Shown here: positions 48,390-56,163 of the stretch, in pieces | Layout: the number at the start of each line of letters is the position of its first letter | How positions within the stretch are numbered: the stretch's first letter is position 1 | Assembly (NCBI GenBank): GCA_005883215.1 | Contig: VAYS01000018.1 | Coordinates: 2,084-66,083 of the forward strand | Source of the DNA: Actinomycetota bacterium | GTDB lineage: Bacteria; Actinomycetota; Thermoleophilia; Solirubrobacterales; Solirubrobacteraceae | Direction of reading: 5' to 3' | DNA length: 64,000 bases | Notes under the pieces: generated by a model | Told to the model about the DNA's origin: nothing | Databases searched by the model: none | The model's input: the letters and a program-made list of their open reading frames with translations, nothing else | Program-made: the position numbers and the translations under genes

Positions 48390-49697
48390 ATGGAAGCTGC
48401 CACTCCCCTGCCCCTCGCCTCGGTGCGCACCCGCGCCGGACGCCTGTACGTCGAGAGCCTCGTCGTCGAAGACGAGTGCGCCGTGCGCCTGGCCTCAGAG
48501 CGCGAGCAGGCCGGCGCGGACGCGGTAAAGCTCGTGCTCGACGCGATCGAGATCGGTGCCCGCGTCCTGGACCGCGAGCAGGCCGGCGCCCAGGCCGACT
48601 TCGTCAAGGCCGAGTTCGAGCGTGCCGCCCGCGACCTCGACGCCCAGTTCGTCGAGCGAGCCCGGCGCGTCGCCGAGCGCCTGGACGAGAAGCTCGAGGA
48701 GGCCTTTGGCCCCGAGGCCGGCCACGTGACCCGCGCCCTGGAGCGCCACTTCTCCGACGCCTCGGCCGACGCCGTCCAGCACAAGGTGCGCGACGTCGTG
48801 CGCGACGTCTCGGCCCAGATGCAGCACGAGCTGCGCGCCCAGCTCCTGGCCGAGGGCGAGGAGAACCCGCTGGCCAAGTTTCACCGCGTCCAGCTGGCGG
48901 TGGCCAAGCAGACCGCCGACGCCCACTCCCAGCAGCTGCGCGCGGTGGTGGACAAGCTCGAGGCCACCCGGCTCGAGGTCGAGCGCCTGCGCGCCGAGGG
49001 CGAGAAGCTCGAGGAGGTGGCGGCCGAGCGCGAGCGCGGCAGCGCCAAGGGACGCACCTTCGAGGAGGAGGTCGCCGACGCCATCGAGCAGATCGCCGCC
49101 GCCCAGGGCGACGACGCCGCGGCGGTGGGGGACGTAAAGGAAGCGAGCGGCAAGACCGGCGACGTCGTCGTGGGCATCGACGGCTGCGCCGGGCCGCCGC
49201 GGGGACGTATCGTCTTCGAGGCCAAGAACTCCCGCCTCTCGCGTCCCGAGGCCCTGCGCGAGCTCGACCGTGCCCGCTCCGAGCGCAACGCCGACTTCGC
49301 CGTGCTGGTGGTCGCCGGCGCCGGCAAGGTGCCGGCCCGGATGCGGCCCCTGCGGGAGTACAACGGCGACAAGCTGATCGTCACCTACGACCCCGACGAC
49401 GGCCCGCCGCTGGAGCTGCAGGTCGCCTACGCCCTGGCCCGCGCCCGCGTGCTGATGCGCCACGGCGGTGGCGAGGGCATCGACGCCGAGGCCGTGCGGG
49501 CCAGCGCCGAGCGCGCCATCCAGGCGCTGGGCGAGGTCCAGCGCATCAAGCAGCAGCTGACCGCGTCAAAGACGGCGGTCGACAAGGCGGCCGAGATCGT
49601 CGAGACGATGGCCGCCGGCGTCAAGACCAGCCTGGCCGAGATCCAGGCGCTGGTCGCCGCGCCCCCGGACTCCGAGAAGACCGCGCCCGCCCGCTAG
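48390..49697 (+). CDS. coiled-coil protein with PD-(D/E)XK nuclease-like domain
   Basis: A 435-residue soluble protein. Residues 30-215 are charged, Ala-rich helices, probably coiled coil. Residues about 220-315 look like a restriction-endonuclease fold: GRTFEEEVADAIEQIA supplies a Glu-rich first helix, GKTGDVVVGI the Asp258, IVFEAKNSRLS the Glu277-x-Lys279 pair, and NADFAVLVV a following strand. The layout recalls DUF2130- and RmuC-like proteins, which also join coiled coils to such a domain. Helices fill residues 350-425. I infer DNA or RNA cleavage linked to repair or defence, but no partner gene is adjacent apart from acylphosphatase. The metal-site residues are seen by eye only. Confidence 0.7.
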   Translation: MEAATPLPLASVRTRAGRLYVESLVVEDECAVRLASEREQAGADAVKLVLDAIEIGARVLDREQAGAQADFVKAEFERAARDLDAQFVERARRVAERLDEKLEEAFGPEAGHVTRALERHFSDASADAVQHKVRDVVRDVSAQMQHELRAQLLAEGEENPLAKFHRVQLAVAKQTADAHSQQLRAVVDKLEATRLEVERLRAEGEKLEEVAAERERGSAKGRTFEEEVADAIEQIAAAQGDDAAAVGDVKEASGKTGDVVVGIDGCAGPPRGRIVFEAKNSRLSRPEALRELDRARSERNADFAVLVVAGAGKVPARMRPLREYNGDKLIVTYDPDDGPPLELQVAYALARARVLMRHGGGEGIDAEAVRASAERAIQALGEVQRIKQQLTASKTAVDKAAEIVETMAAGVKTSLAEIQALVAAPPDSEKTAPAR

Positions 49698-49700
49698 GTT
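49695..49700 (+). promoter_or_regulatory. -10 box (TAGGTT) of acyP using the upstream stop codon
   Basis: TAGGTT, 7 bases before GTG 49708. Its TAG is the stop codon (49695-49697) of the nuclease-like gene. Confidence 0.5.
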
Positions 49701-49707
49701 CCGGGGC

Positions 49708-49980
49708 GTGAGCCAGGTGTGCCGGCGCGTGATCGTCCACGGGCGCGTGCAGGGTGTGTTCTTCCGCGACACCGTGCGCCGCGCCGCGCAGCGCGGAGGG
49801 GTCGCCGGCTGGGTCGCCAACCGCCCCGACGGAAGCGTCGAGGCCCAGCTCGAGGGCGCGCCCGAGGCGGTGGACGCTACGGTCGAGGTCTGCCGGCGCG
49901 GGCCGCGGGGCGCCCACGTCGAGCACGTCGAGGTCAGCGAGTGCGAGCCCTCGGGGGCGACCGGCTTCGCCGTGCGCTGA
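49708..49980 (+). CDS. acyP: acylphosphatase
   Basis: A 90-residue enzyme hydrolysing acyl phosphates such as acetyl phosphate. VHGRVQGVFFRDTVRRAAQR carries catalytic Arg20 and GWVANRPDGSVEAQLEG carries Asn38. Length is normal. GTG 49708 starts 7 bases after a TAGGTT box that shares the upstream stop codon. It is convergent with the SepIVA-type gene. Confidence 0.94.
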   Translation: MSQVCRRVIVHGRVQGVFFRDTVRRAAQRGGVAGWVANRPDGSVEAQLEGAPEAVDATVEVCRRGPRGAHVEHVEVSECEPSGATGFAVR

Positions 49981-49992
49981 GGCGGGCTGAGC

Positions 49993-50457
49993 CTAGGCGA
50001 CTTCGGCCGGCTCGTCGCGTCCCTGCAGGCGCTCGCGGCCGCGCTGGACCGCGGCGATGAACTTCGAGAGGTTGACCTCGAGCGTGTTGAGGATCTCGTC
50101 GGCGTAGTCCTCTGCGCCCAGGCGAATCTCGCGCTCGCGGGTCCGCGCGTCCTCGATGATGTCCTCGGCGGCGCGTTCGGCCTCGCGGGTGACCTCCTGC
50201 TCGGAGATCAGGCGGCTCTGCTCCTCGCGCGCCTCCTTGACGATGCGCTCGGCCTCGCGCTTGGCCTCGGCCAGCATCTCCTGGCGCTCCTTGACGATCC
50301 AGCGCGCCTGCTTGATCTCCTCGGGGATCGTGGCGCGCATCTGATCGAGGATGTCGTAGATCTCCTCCTTGTCCACGCGCACCTGGTCGGTGAGCGGCAC
50401 CGGCTTGGCGTTGTGAACCAGGTCGTCGAGCTTGTCGATCAGTACGAGGACGTCCAT
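49993..50457 (-). CDS. sepIVA: SepIVA-type DivIVA-domain coiled-coil protein
   Basis: A 154-residue protein resembling mycobacterial SepIVA, a septal/intracellular-membrane-domain factor needed for division and polar growth. The N-terminal part (IDKLDDLVHNAKPVPLTDQ, VDKEEIYDILDQMRATIPEE) matches, then comes a long coiled coil with alternating Ala-Glu-Arg-rich units and a C-terminal helix (DYADEILNTLEVNLSKFIAA). It is shorter than the mycobacterial protein (about 240 residues) through fewer coiled-coil repeats. It lies downstream of coaD with an AAGAGATGA site. The assignment rests on remembered sequence similarity. Confidence 0.75.
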   Translation of the reverse strand: MDVLVLIDKLDDLVHNAKPVPLTDQVRVDKEEIYDILDQMRATIPEEIKQARWIVKERQEMLAEAKREAERIVKEAREEQSRLISEQEVTREAERAAEDIIEDARTREREIRLGAEDYADEILNTLEVNLSKFIAAVQRGRERLQGRDEPAEVA

Positions 50458-50476
50458 ATTCGGATCATCTCTTTCG

Positions 50477-50989
50477 TCAGCGTGTGAGCTCTTCCTTCAG
50501 GCGCTGCGCAACGTTGGCGGGCACCAGATCCTCGATCTGTCCCCCGAAGGTAGCCAACTCCTTGACTCCGCTGGAGCGAAGGAAACTGTACTGGGGTCCG
50601 GCCATCAGGTAGACAGACTCGATGTCCGGGGCCTGGCGGCGGTTGAGCTGGTTCATCTCGAACTCGTACTCGAAGTCCGAGATCGCCCGCAAACCCTTGA
50701 CGATCGCCGACGCACCGACGCGGCGGGCGAAGTCGACGACGAGGATGTCGAACGCTTCGGCGCGCACGTTGGACAGGTCGCCGGTGGCTTCCTCGATGAA
50801 GCGCAGGCGCTCCTCGGCGTCGAACAGCGTCTTGCCCTTGCGCACCGGCAGGTTGACCACCGCGACCACCACCTCGTCGTACAGGCCCGCGGTGCGGGTG
50901 ATGATGTCCAGGTGGCCGTTGGTGATCGGGTCATAGGAGCCGGGGACGACCGCGATCCGCGTCTTGGGGCGTCCGTCGGGCGAGCTCAT
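50477..50989 (-). CDS. coaD: phosphopantetheine adenylyltransferase
   Basis: A 170-residue nucleotidyltransferase for the penultimate step of coenzyme A synthesis. VVPGSYDPITNGHLDIITRT contains the TNGH version of the HxGH motif (Thr23-His26). VNLPVRKGKTLFDAEERL and SDFEYEFEMNQLNRR are conserved. The loop usually reading ISST is YSFLRSSGVKEL. It overlaps the rsmD stop (ATGA), the common rsmD-coaD pairing. Confidence 0.95.
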   Translation of the reverse strand: MSSPDGRPKTRIAVVPGSYDPITNGHLDIITRTAGLYDEVVVAVVNLPVRKGKTLFDAEERLRFIEEATGDLSNVRAEAFDILVVDFARRVGASAIVKGLRAISDFEYEFEMNQLNRRQAPDIESVYLMAGPQYSFLRSSGVKELATFGGQIEDLVPANVAQRLKEELTR

Positions 50990-51546
50990 CGGGGGGCCGG
51001 ATCCCCCGGCGGGTGGTGGATGGCGATCACGGTGTCTCCGTAGCGGCGGGTCAGGACGACGGGCAGCGCGAGCTCGATCGGGGCGTGACGGTCGCTCTCG
51101 GTCACCACGCGCGCGCCCGGGCCAAGCAGCGCGGGCAGGGCGTCGGAGAGCTCGCCCCCGAGGGCGCTCGCCTGGCCGTATGGCGGGTCAACTAGCACCA
51201 GATCGTATGTTTCGCCGCGCTCGCGTGCACGCCGGAGCGCGGCGCGCACGGTTTGGGCACGGATCTCGGCCTGCTCCGGATTCAGCCCCAGCGCCTGCAC
51301 GTTGGCGCCCAGCGCGGCCAGCGCGGGCGCTGAGCGCTCGACGAATACGGCCGCGGCGGCCCCGCGGGAGACCGCCTCCAGCCCCAGCGCGCCGGTACCG
51401 GCGAACAGGTCCAGCACCCGTTGCCCGTGCACCGATCCGAGCATCGAGAACAGCGCCTCGCGCACCCGGTCGGCGGTCGGTCGGGTGGCCTGTCCGGCCG
51501 GCGCCCGCAGGCGCCGGCCGCGGTGGCGTCCGGCGACGATCCGCAC
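50986..51546 (-). CDS. rsmD: 16S rRNA (guanine966-N2)-methyltransferase RsmD
   Basis: A 186-residue methyltransferase acting on 16S rRNA G966. [18 protein letters not shown] is the typical N-terminus, RPTADRVREALFSML follows, VLDLFAGTGALGLEAVSRGA is the SAM site and DLVLVDPPYG the catalytic motif. GTG 51546 is chosen because it begins this N-terminus and lies 4 bases after the recG stop. Confidence 0.94.
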   Translation of the reverse strand: MRIVAGRHRGRRLRAPAGQATRPTADRVREALFSMLGSVHGQRVLDLFAGTGALGLEAVSRGAAAAVFVERSAPALAALGANVQALGLNPEQAEIRAQTVRAALRRARERGETYDLVLVDPPYGQASALGGELSDALPALLGPGARVVTESDRHAPIELALPVVLTRRYGDTVIAIHHPPGDPAPR

Positions 51547-51550
51547 GGCT

Positions 51551-53698
51551 TCAGGCCGGCAGCGGCTCGAGCTGCTCGGGTCCGAAGGCGCGCGCCAGCG
51601 CGTCGGCCAGCAGCACGTGCTCGGGCTCGACCAGCTCGGGATCGGGCGCGGCAATGCGCTCGGCCTGGGTGCGAGCCGCGCGCACCAGGTCGGCGTCCTC
51701 GGGCAGCCGGGCCACCCCGAACTGGTTGAGGCCGGACTGACGCGTTCCCGCCAGCTCGCCCTCCTTGCGCAGCTCGAGGTCGAGTTGGGCCAGCTCGAAG
51801 CCGTCAGTGTGCTGGGCCAGCGCCTCCAGACGGCGCGACTCCCGCGGGCCGAACAGCACGCACAGCGAGCGATGGGCGCCCCGCCCGATCCGCCCCCGCA
51901 GCTGGTGAAGCTGTGAGATGCCGTAGCGCTCGGCGTTCTCGACCAGCATCACGGTGGCGTTGGGCACGTCGATCCCCACCTCGATGACCGAGGTGGCCAC
52001 CAGCACGTCGGCGCCGCCCTCGGCGAACGCGGCCATCGCCGTCTGCTTCTCCCGCGGCCGCATCTGGCCGTGCAGTAGCACGACCCGAAAGTCGGCGAAC
52101 TCGCCCCCGGCCAGGCGCTCGTACTCGGCCGTGGCCGCCCGCGCCTGCAGCTGCTCGGACTCCTCCACCAGGGGACAGACCACGAACGCCTGGCGCCCGG
52201 CGCGCAGCTCCTCGCGAATGCGCTCGTAGGCCCGGGCCCGCTCGCCCTCGCCCCCGGCGATGTGGGTCGCCACCGGCTGGCGTCCGCGCGGCAGCTCGCG
52301 CAGGCTGGTCTGGTCCAGGTCGCCGTAGTTGAGCAGCGCCAGCGTGCGCGGGATCGGGGTGGCCGTCATGTGCAGGACGTGCGGGGACAGGCCGGCGGGC
52401 CCCTTGGCGTCCAGGGCCGCGCGCTGGCGCACCCCGAAGCGGTGCTGCTCGTCGACGACGGCCACCGCCAGGCGGTCAAAGGCCACGTCCTCCTCGATCA
52501 GCGCATGGGTCCCTACCACCAGCGATAGCTCGCCGGTGGCCAGCTTGCCCACCACGTCGGCCCGCCGCGCCGCCGGCGTGGACCCGGTGAGCAGAGCGGC
52601 GCTGATCGTTTCGCTCACCAGCAGCCGCTGGAGGGTGCCGAAGTGCTGCTCGGCCAGCGTCTCGGTGGGCGCCATAAGCGCCGCCTGCATGCCGTGCTCG
52701 GCCGCGCGCAGCATGGCGTAGACGGCCACCACCGTCTTGCCGGCCCCGACCTCCCCCATCAGCAGCCGCTGCATGGGCCGATCGCGACCGAGGTCGGCCT
52801 GAAGCTCGGCGAGCGCGCGGGTCTGATCGGCGGTCAGCTCGAACGGCAGCCCGCGCTGCAGCCAGCGCGCGGTGAGCGACGGCGGCTCGTCCAGAGCGGG
52901 CGCCCGTGCGGCGGCGTCGCGCCGCGCGCGCCGACGCAGGAACAACAGCTGGGTGACGAGCAGCTCCTCGAACGCCAGTCGCCGGCGGCCGGTCTCGGCG
53001 TCGTCGGGCCGGCCGGCGAAGTGCATGGCGGCGAGCGCCGCCGGCCGGTCGGCGAGCCCCTGCCCCACCCTCACCTTGGCGGGCAGCGGCTCGACCACGT
53101 CGGCCAGGGCCGGGCGCGCGGCACCCACCAGGGCCAGGATCTCGGTCGAGGTGATGCCCTCGCTGGCCGGGTAATGGGCCACGTCTCCCTCCCCCTCGGG
53201 GTCGCCCCCCGCGCCGCCCAGGGGCTCGTCGGTGACCGCGTGGTGGGAGACCCGGAAGCGATTCTTTCCCTCGTAGCGCCCGTGCAGGAGCAGCCGGGTG
53301 CCCGGTCGGTAGCGCTCGGCCAGCCACGGCTGGTTAAAGAACGTGGCCTTCATCGGCCCGGTCTCGTCGGCGACGGTGGCCTCGACCAGCGGGCGCATGC
53401 CACGCCGGCGCACCGGTCGCGAGCGGATCGAGCGCACCTCCACCACCACGGTCGCCGCCTCCGAGCGCCCCAGGTTGGCCACCGTGCGGGCCTCGCGGCG
53501 GTCGCGCGGGAGGTGCTCGAGCAGCTCGCCGACCGAGTGAACGCCGAGCGCGCCCAGCGCCTCGTCGGCGCGGCGGCGACCCGTGCGCAGCGGCCGCGCA
53601 AGCCGCGAGGGCCGGGGCCAGCGCACGCGAGCCTCCAGCAGCTCGGCGCGGTCCGCTGGCGGCCCGCCCGCGAAGCTTGCGGGTGCGGTGTCAGACAT
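51551..53698 (-). CDS. recG: ATP-dependent DNA helicase RecG
   Basis: A 715-residue branch-migration helicase for stalled forks and Holliday junctions. The N-terminal wedge/OB domain (LLHGRYEGKNRFRVSHHAVT) is followed by motif I LMGEVGAGKTVVAVYAML, Walker B VVDEQHRFGVRQR, TATPIPRTLALLNYGD, and motifs V-VI EVGIDVPNATVMLVENAER, QLHQLRGRIGRG. Length is normal for actinobacteria. It sits in the usual fakA-recG-rsmD-coaD order. Confidence 0.96.
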   Translation of the reverse strand: MSDTAPASFAGGPPADRAELLEARVRWPRPSRLARPLRTGRRRADEALGALGVHSVGELLEHLPRDRREARTVANLGRSEAATVVVEVRSIRSRPVRRRGMRPLVEATVADETGPMKATFFNQPWLAERYRPGTRLLLHGRYEGKNRFRVSHHAVTDEPLGGAGGDPEGEGDVAHYPASEGITSTEILALVGAARPALADVVEPLPAKVRVGQGLADRPAALAAMHFAGRPDDAETGRRRLAFEELLVTQLLFLRRRARRDAAARAPALDEPPSLTARWLQRGLPFELTADQTRALAELQADLGRDRPMQRLLMGEVGAGKTVVAVYAMLRAAEHGMQAALMAPTETLAEQHFGTLQRLLVSETISAALLTGSTPAARRADVVGKLATGELSLVVGTHALIEEDVAFDRLAVAVVDEQHRFGVRQRAALDAKGPAGLSPHVLHMTATPIPRTLALLNYGDLDQTSLRELPRGRQPVATHIAGGEGERARAYERIREELRAGRQAFVVCPLVEESEQLQARAATAEYERLAGGEFADFRVVLLHGQMRPREKQTAMAAFAEGGADVLVATSVIEVGIDVPNATVMLVENAERYGISQLHQLRGRIGRGAHRSLCVLFGPRESRRLEALAQHTDGFELAQLDLELRKEGELAGTRQSGLNQFGVARLPEDADLVRAARTQAERIAAPDPELVEPEHVLLADALARAFGPEQLEPLPA

Positions 53699-53786
53699 GG
53701 CGGCCCCGGAGATGATGACCCCCGCCGCGGTCGTTGCCGCCCTGCCGTGCGCCGCCCGCGGGTTCAGCGAAGGAGCGCGACCCGGC

Positions 53787-55442
53787 TCACTCGGCCGCCA
53801 GCAGCCACCAGTAGCGGGGCTGGCCCCCGGCGGCGTACTCGAGCTCGACGCCCGCCGGCATCAGGCTGCGCACCTGCTCGGGCCCAAGCGGCGGCTGGTC
53901 GCCGGCCAGGCAGGTCACCAGCTCGGCCTCCCCGGCCAGCGCCTCGAGTACCGAGCGCAACGTCGGCTCGGGCGCGCCCCAGGCGCACAGGTCGTCGTCG
54001 ACGAAGCCCACCGCCTCGCCCTCGCGAAAGCGCCCCTGACCGTCGTCGCGCGCCGCCGGCGCCACCGCCCCGGTGCGCACGCGGCCCAGCGCCGCCTCCA
54101 TCGCCTTCGCGTTGTGCTCGGCTTCGCGCGTGGTGTCCAGCGCCACCGCCACGGCCAGGCCTGCCTGCGGCGAGCGCGACGCGACCACCCGCACGCGCTT
54201 GTCCGACAGCTCGGCGGCCCGCTCTGCGGCCATGATCACGTTGGGGCTGTTGGGAAGGACCACTACCTCCTCGGAGGGCACCTCGTGGATGCCGGCCAGC
54301 AGCTCGTAGGTGGATGGGTTCAGGGTGGCCCCGCCGTCGAGCGCGTGCACGCCGAGGCTCTCGTAGAGCTCGCGCATCCCCTCCCCGGCCACCACGGCCA
54401 GCGCCCCACACTGGGTACGCACCGAAGCGGCACCGTCCTCCTCCCCCGCCAGCCGTGCGGCGCGATGCCCGATCTGAGCGCGCATGTCGGCGACGTCCAG
54501 ACGCGAGACATCGCCCACCCCGTCGAACACCCGCATCGCCGTCTCGGGGTCGTCGGTGTGGAGATGGACCTTGAGCGTGGCGGCGTCGCCGACCACCAGC
54601 ACCGAGTCGCCAAGCGTCTCGAGCGGCGCGTGAAAGCGCGACGGCTCCAGCTCGTGGCCGGTGACCGCGAAGTTGGTGCAGAAGCGATATGTGCTCGACT
54701 GATGCTCGGGGTGGGTGACCCGCGCCGGGGCGCGCCGCTCGAGCGGCGGCGGCTCGGCGCCGCGCAGCGCGGCTACGATCCCGGCGAAGATTACGGTCAG
54801 GGCGTGCCCCCCGGCGTCGACCACGCCGGCCTCGCGCAGCACCGGCAGCAGGTCGGGCGTGCGCTCGACCGAGTCGCGCCCGGCGGCGACCGCCCGCTCG
54901 AGCACGGCGGCGATCGCCTCGTTCTGCTCGGTCGGATCGCCGTAGGCGGACTGGCGCGCCTCGGGCGTATGGGCAAGCTCGGTGACGATGCGGTGGGCCA
55001 TCTCGCGGGCCACGGTGAGGATCGTCCCTTCCGCCGGGTCCCGCACCGACTGGTAGGCGCGATCAGAGCCCTTGGCCAGCGCCGCCCCGATGAGCACGGG
55101 ATCGACCAGCTCGCCGGGCCGGCTGGCCAGCTCCTCGGCCGCCCCGCGGATCAACTGGGACAGGATCACCCCGGAGTTCCCGCGGGCCCCCAGCAACGCC
55201 GCCCGGGCGACCGACTCGACGATCTCCTCGCGACCGATCTCGTCGATCGTGCGATCGCCGCCGCCGGCCAGGCGGTCTAGCTCGACCAGCACGGCGCGCA
55301 GGGTGAGCACCATGTTGTCGCCCGTGTCACCGTCGGCGACCGGGAACACATTGAGGTCGTTGACCTCCTGGCGGCGCGCTTCGAGCTCGGCCAGGGCGGC
55401 GGCGACCACCGAGCGAAATCGGACCAGGTTGGGATCCGACAT
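53787..55442 (-). CDS. fakA: fatty acid kinase catalytic subunit-like (DAK2/DegV-linked) protein
   Basis: A 551-residue protein of the FakA family, formerly called DAK2 domain or DhaL-like. In Firmicutes FakA phosphorylates FakB-bound fatty acids to feed PlsX/PlsY. The ATP-binding DhaL domain has NVFPVADGDTGDNMVLTL and LLGARGNSGVILSQLIRG, followed by EAGVVDAGGHALTVIFAGI and a C-terminal DegV-like half (EVVVLPNSPNVIMAAERAAE). ATG 55442 gives the standard N-terminus. No fakB is in the window; plsX (42327-43445) would be the next step of the pathway. Confidence 0.9.
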   Translation of the reverse strand: MSDPNLVRFRSVVAAALAELEARRQEVNDLNVFPVADGDTGDNMVLTLRAVLVELDRLAGGGDRTIDEIGREEIVESVARAALLGARGNSGVILSQLIRGAAEELASRPGELVDPVLIGAALAKGSDRAYQSVRDPAEGTILTVAREMAHRIVTELAHTPEARQSAYGDPTEQNEAIAAVLERAVAAGRDSVERTPDLLPVLREAGVVDAGGHALTVIFAGIVAALRGAEPPPLERRAPARVTHPEHQSSTYRFCTNFAVTGHELEPSRFHAPLETLGDSVLVVGDAATLKVHLHTDDPETAMRVFDGVGDVSRLDVADMRAQIGHRAARLAGEEDGAASVRTQCGALAVVAGEGMRELYESLGVHALDGGATLNPSTYELLAGIHEVPSEEVVVLPNSPNVIMAAERAAELSDKRVRVVASRSPQAGLAVAVALDTTREAEHNAKAMEAALGRVRTGAVAPAARDDGQGRFREGEAVGFVDDDLCAWGAPEPTLRSVLEALAGEAELVTCLAGDQPPLGPEQVRSLMPAGVELEYAAGGQPRYWWLLAAE

Positions 55443-55483
55443 CGCCCGCCGGTCCTGCGCGTGATCTACCTCCCGGCGCGTTC

Positions 55484-55675
55484 TCAGAGCGCCTTGGTGA
55501 CCTTGCCAGCCTTCAGGCACCGTGTGCAGACGTAGACCCGGCGCGGGGACCCGGCGTCGAGCACTCGCACCTTCTGCAGGTTGGGATCGAAGCGCCGCTT
55601 GGTGGCGACCATCGAGTGGCTGCGGCTGTGGCCGAACGCGGGACCCCGTCCACAGCTGTGGCAGACCTTGGCCAT
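55484..55675 (-). CDS. rpmB: ribosomal protein L28
   Basis: A 63-residue 50S protein. AKVCHSCGRGPAFGHSRSHS and RRVYVCTRCLKAGKVTKAL carry the two Cys pairs of the zinc-binding L28 type, and KRRFDPNLQKVRV is conserved. ATG 55675 lies 8 bases after a TACCCT box with no Shine-Dalgarno. It precedes fakA, the common order in Gram-positives. Confidence 0.95.
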   Translation of the reverse strand: MAKVCHSCGRGPAFGHSRSHSMVATKRRFDPNLQKVRVLDAGSPRRVYVCTRCLKAGKVTKAL

Positions 55676-55683
55676 AGCGGGCG

Positions 55684-55689
55684 AGGGTA
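55684..55689 (-). promoter_or_regulatory. -10 box (TACCCT) of rpmB
   Basis: TACCCT on the minus strand, 8 bases before ATG 55675; leaderless pattern. Confidence 0.55.
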
Positions 55690-55734
55690 GCAGGAGGCCG
55701 CCGCGGCGCCGGGGGGCGATCGCGCCGCCGAGGC

Positions 55735-56163
55735 TCACCGGGTCAGCCGAGCGCGCAGCGCGGCCATCGTCACCACCGCCTCGGCTGCCAAACGACCCTG
55801 ATCGCGCTTGTCCCCGCCGGCGCGCGCCAGCGCCTGGTCCATGCTCTCCACGGTGAGCACGCCGAACGCGCAAGGAACCCCGGTGCGCAGCCCGACGTCG
55901 CCGATCCCGCGAGCCGCCTCGGCGCACACGTACTCGTAGTGGTCGGTCTCGCCGCGAATCACCGCGCCCAGGCACGCCACCCCGGCATAGCGGCCCGACT
56001 GCGCGGCGTACAGCGCCGCCAGCGGGAGCTCGAACGCTCCCGGGACCTCGTAGACGTCGGCGGGCTCGACACCGGCCTCGGCGAACGCCGCCTGGGCACC
56101 GGCCACCAGGCGGTCGGCCAGGTCCTCATAGAAGCGCCCGACGGCGATCGCGAACCGGCTCAC
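55735..56163 (-). CDS. ribH: 6,7-dimethyl-8-ribityllumazine synthase
   Basis: A 142-residue enzyme condensing the ribityl-aminopyrimidine with dihydroxybutanone phosphate; the family forms pentamers or capsids. IAVGRFYEDLADRLVAGA, YEVPGAFELPLAALYAA, CLGAVIRGETDHYEYVCAEA (catalytic His) and PCAFGVLTVESMDQALARAG are the standard blocks. GTG 56163 overlaps the ribBA stop (GTGA). It is the last gene of the ribD-ribE-ribBA-ribH operon. Confidence 0.95.
   Translation of the reverse strand: MSRFAIAVGRFYEDLADRLVAGAQAAFAEAGVEPADVYEVPGAFELPLAALYAAQSGRYAGVACLGAVIRGETDHYEYVCAEAARGIGDVGLRTGVPCAFGVLTVESMDQALARAGGDKRDQGRLAAEAVVTMAALRARLTR

Noticed and set aside
47432-49711. A 759-codon plus-strand frame across the acyl-CoA synthetase and nuclease-like genes
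   Set aside because: Low-complexity Arg/Pro/Gly translation spanning two real genes in other frames; it has no recognisable motif.
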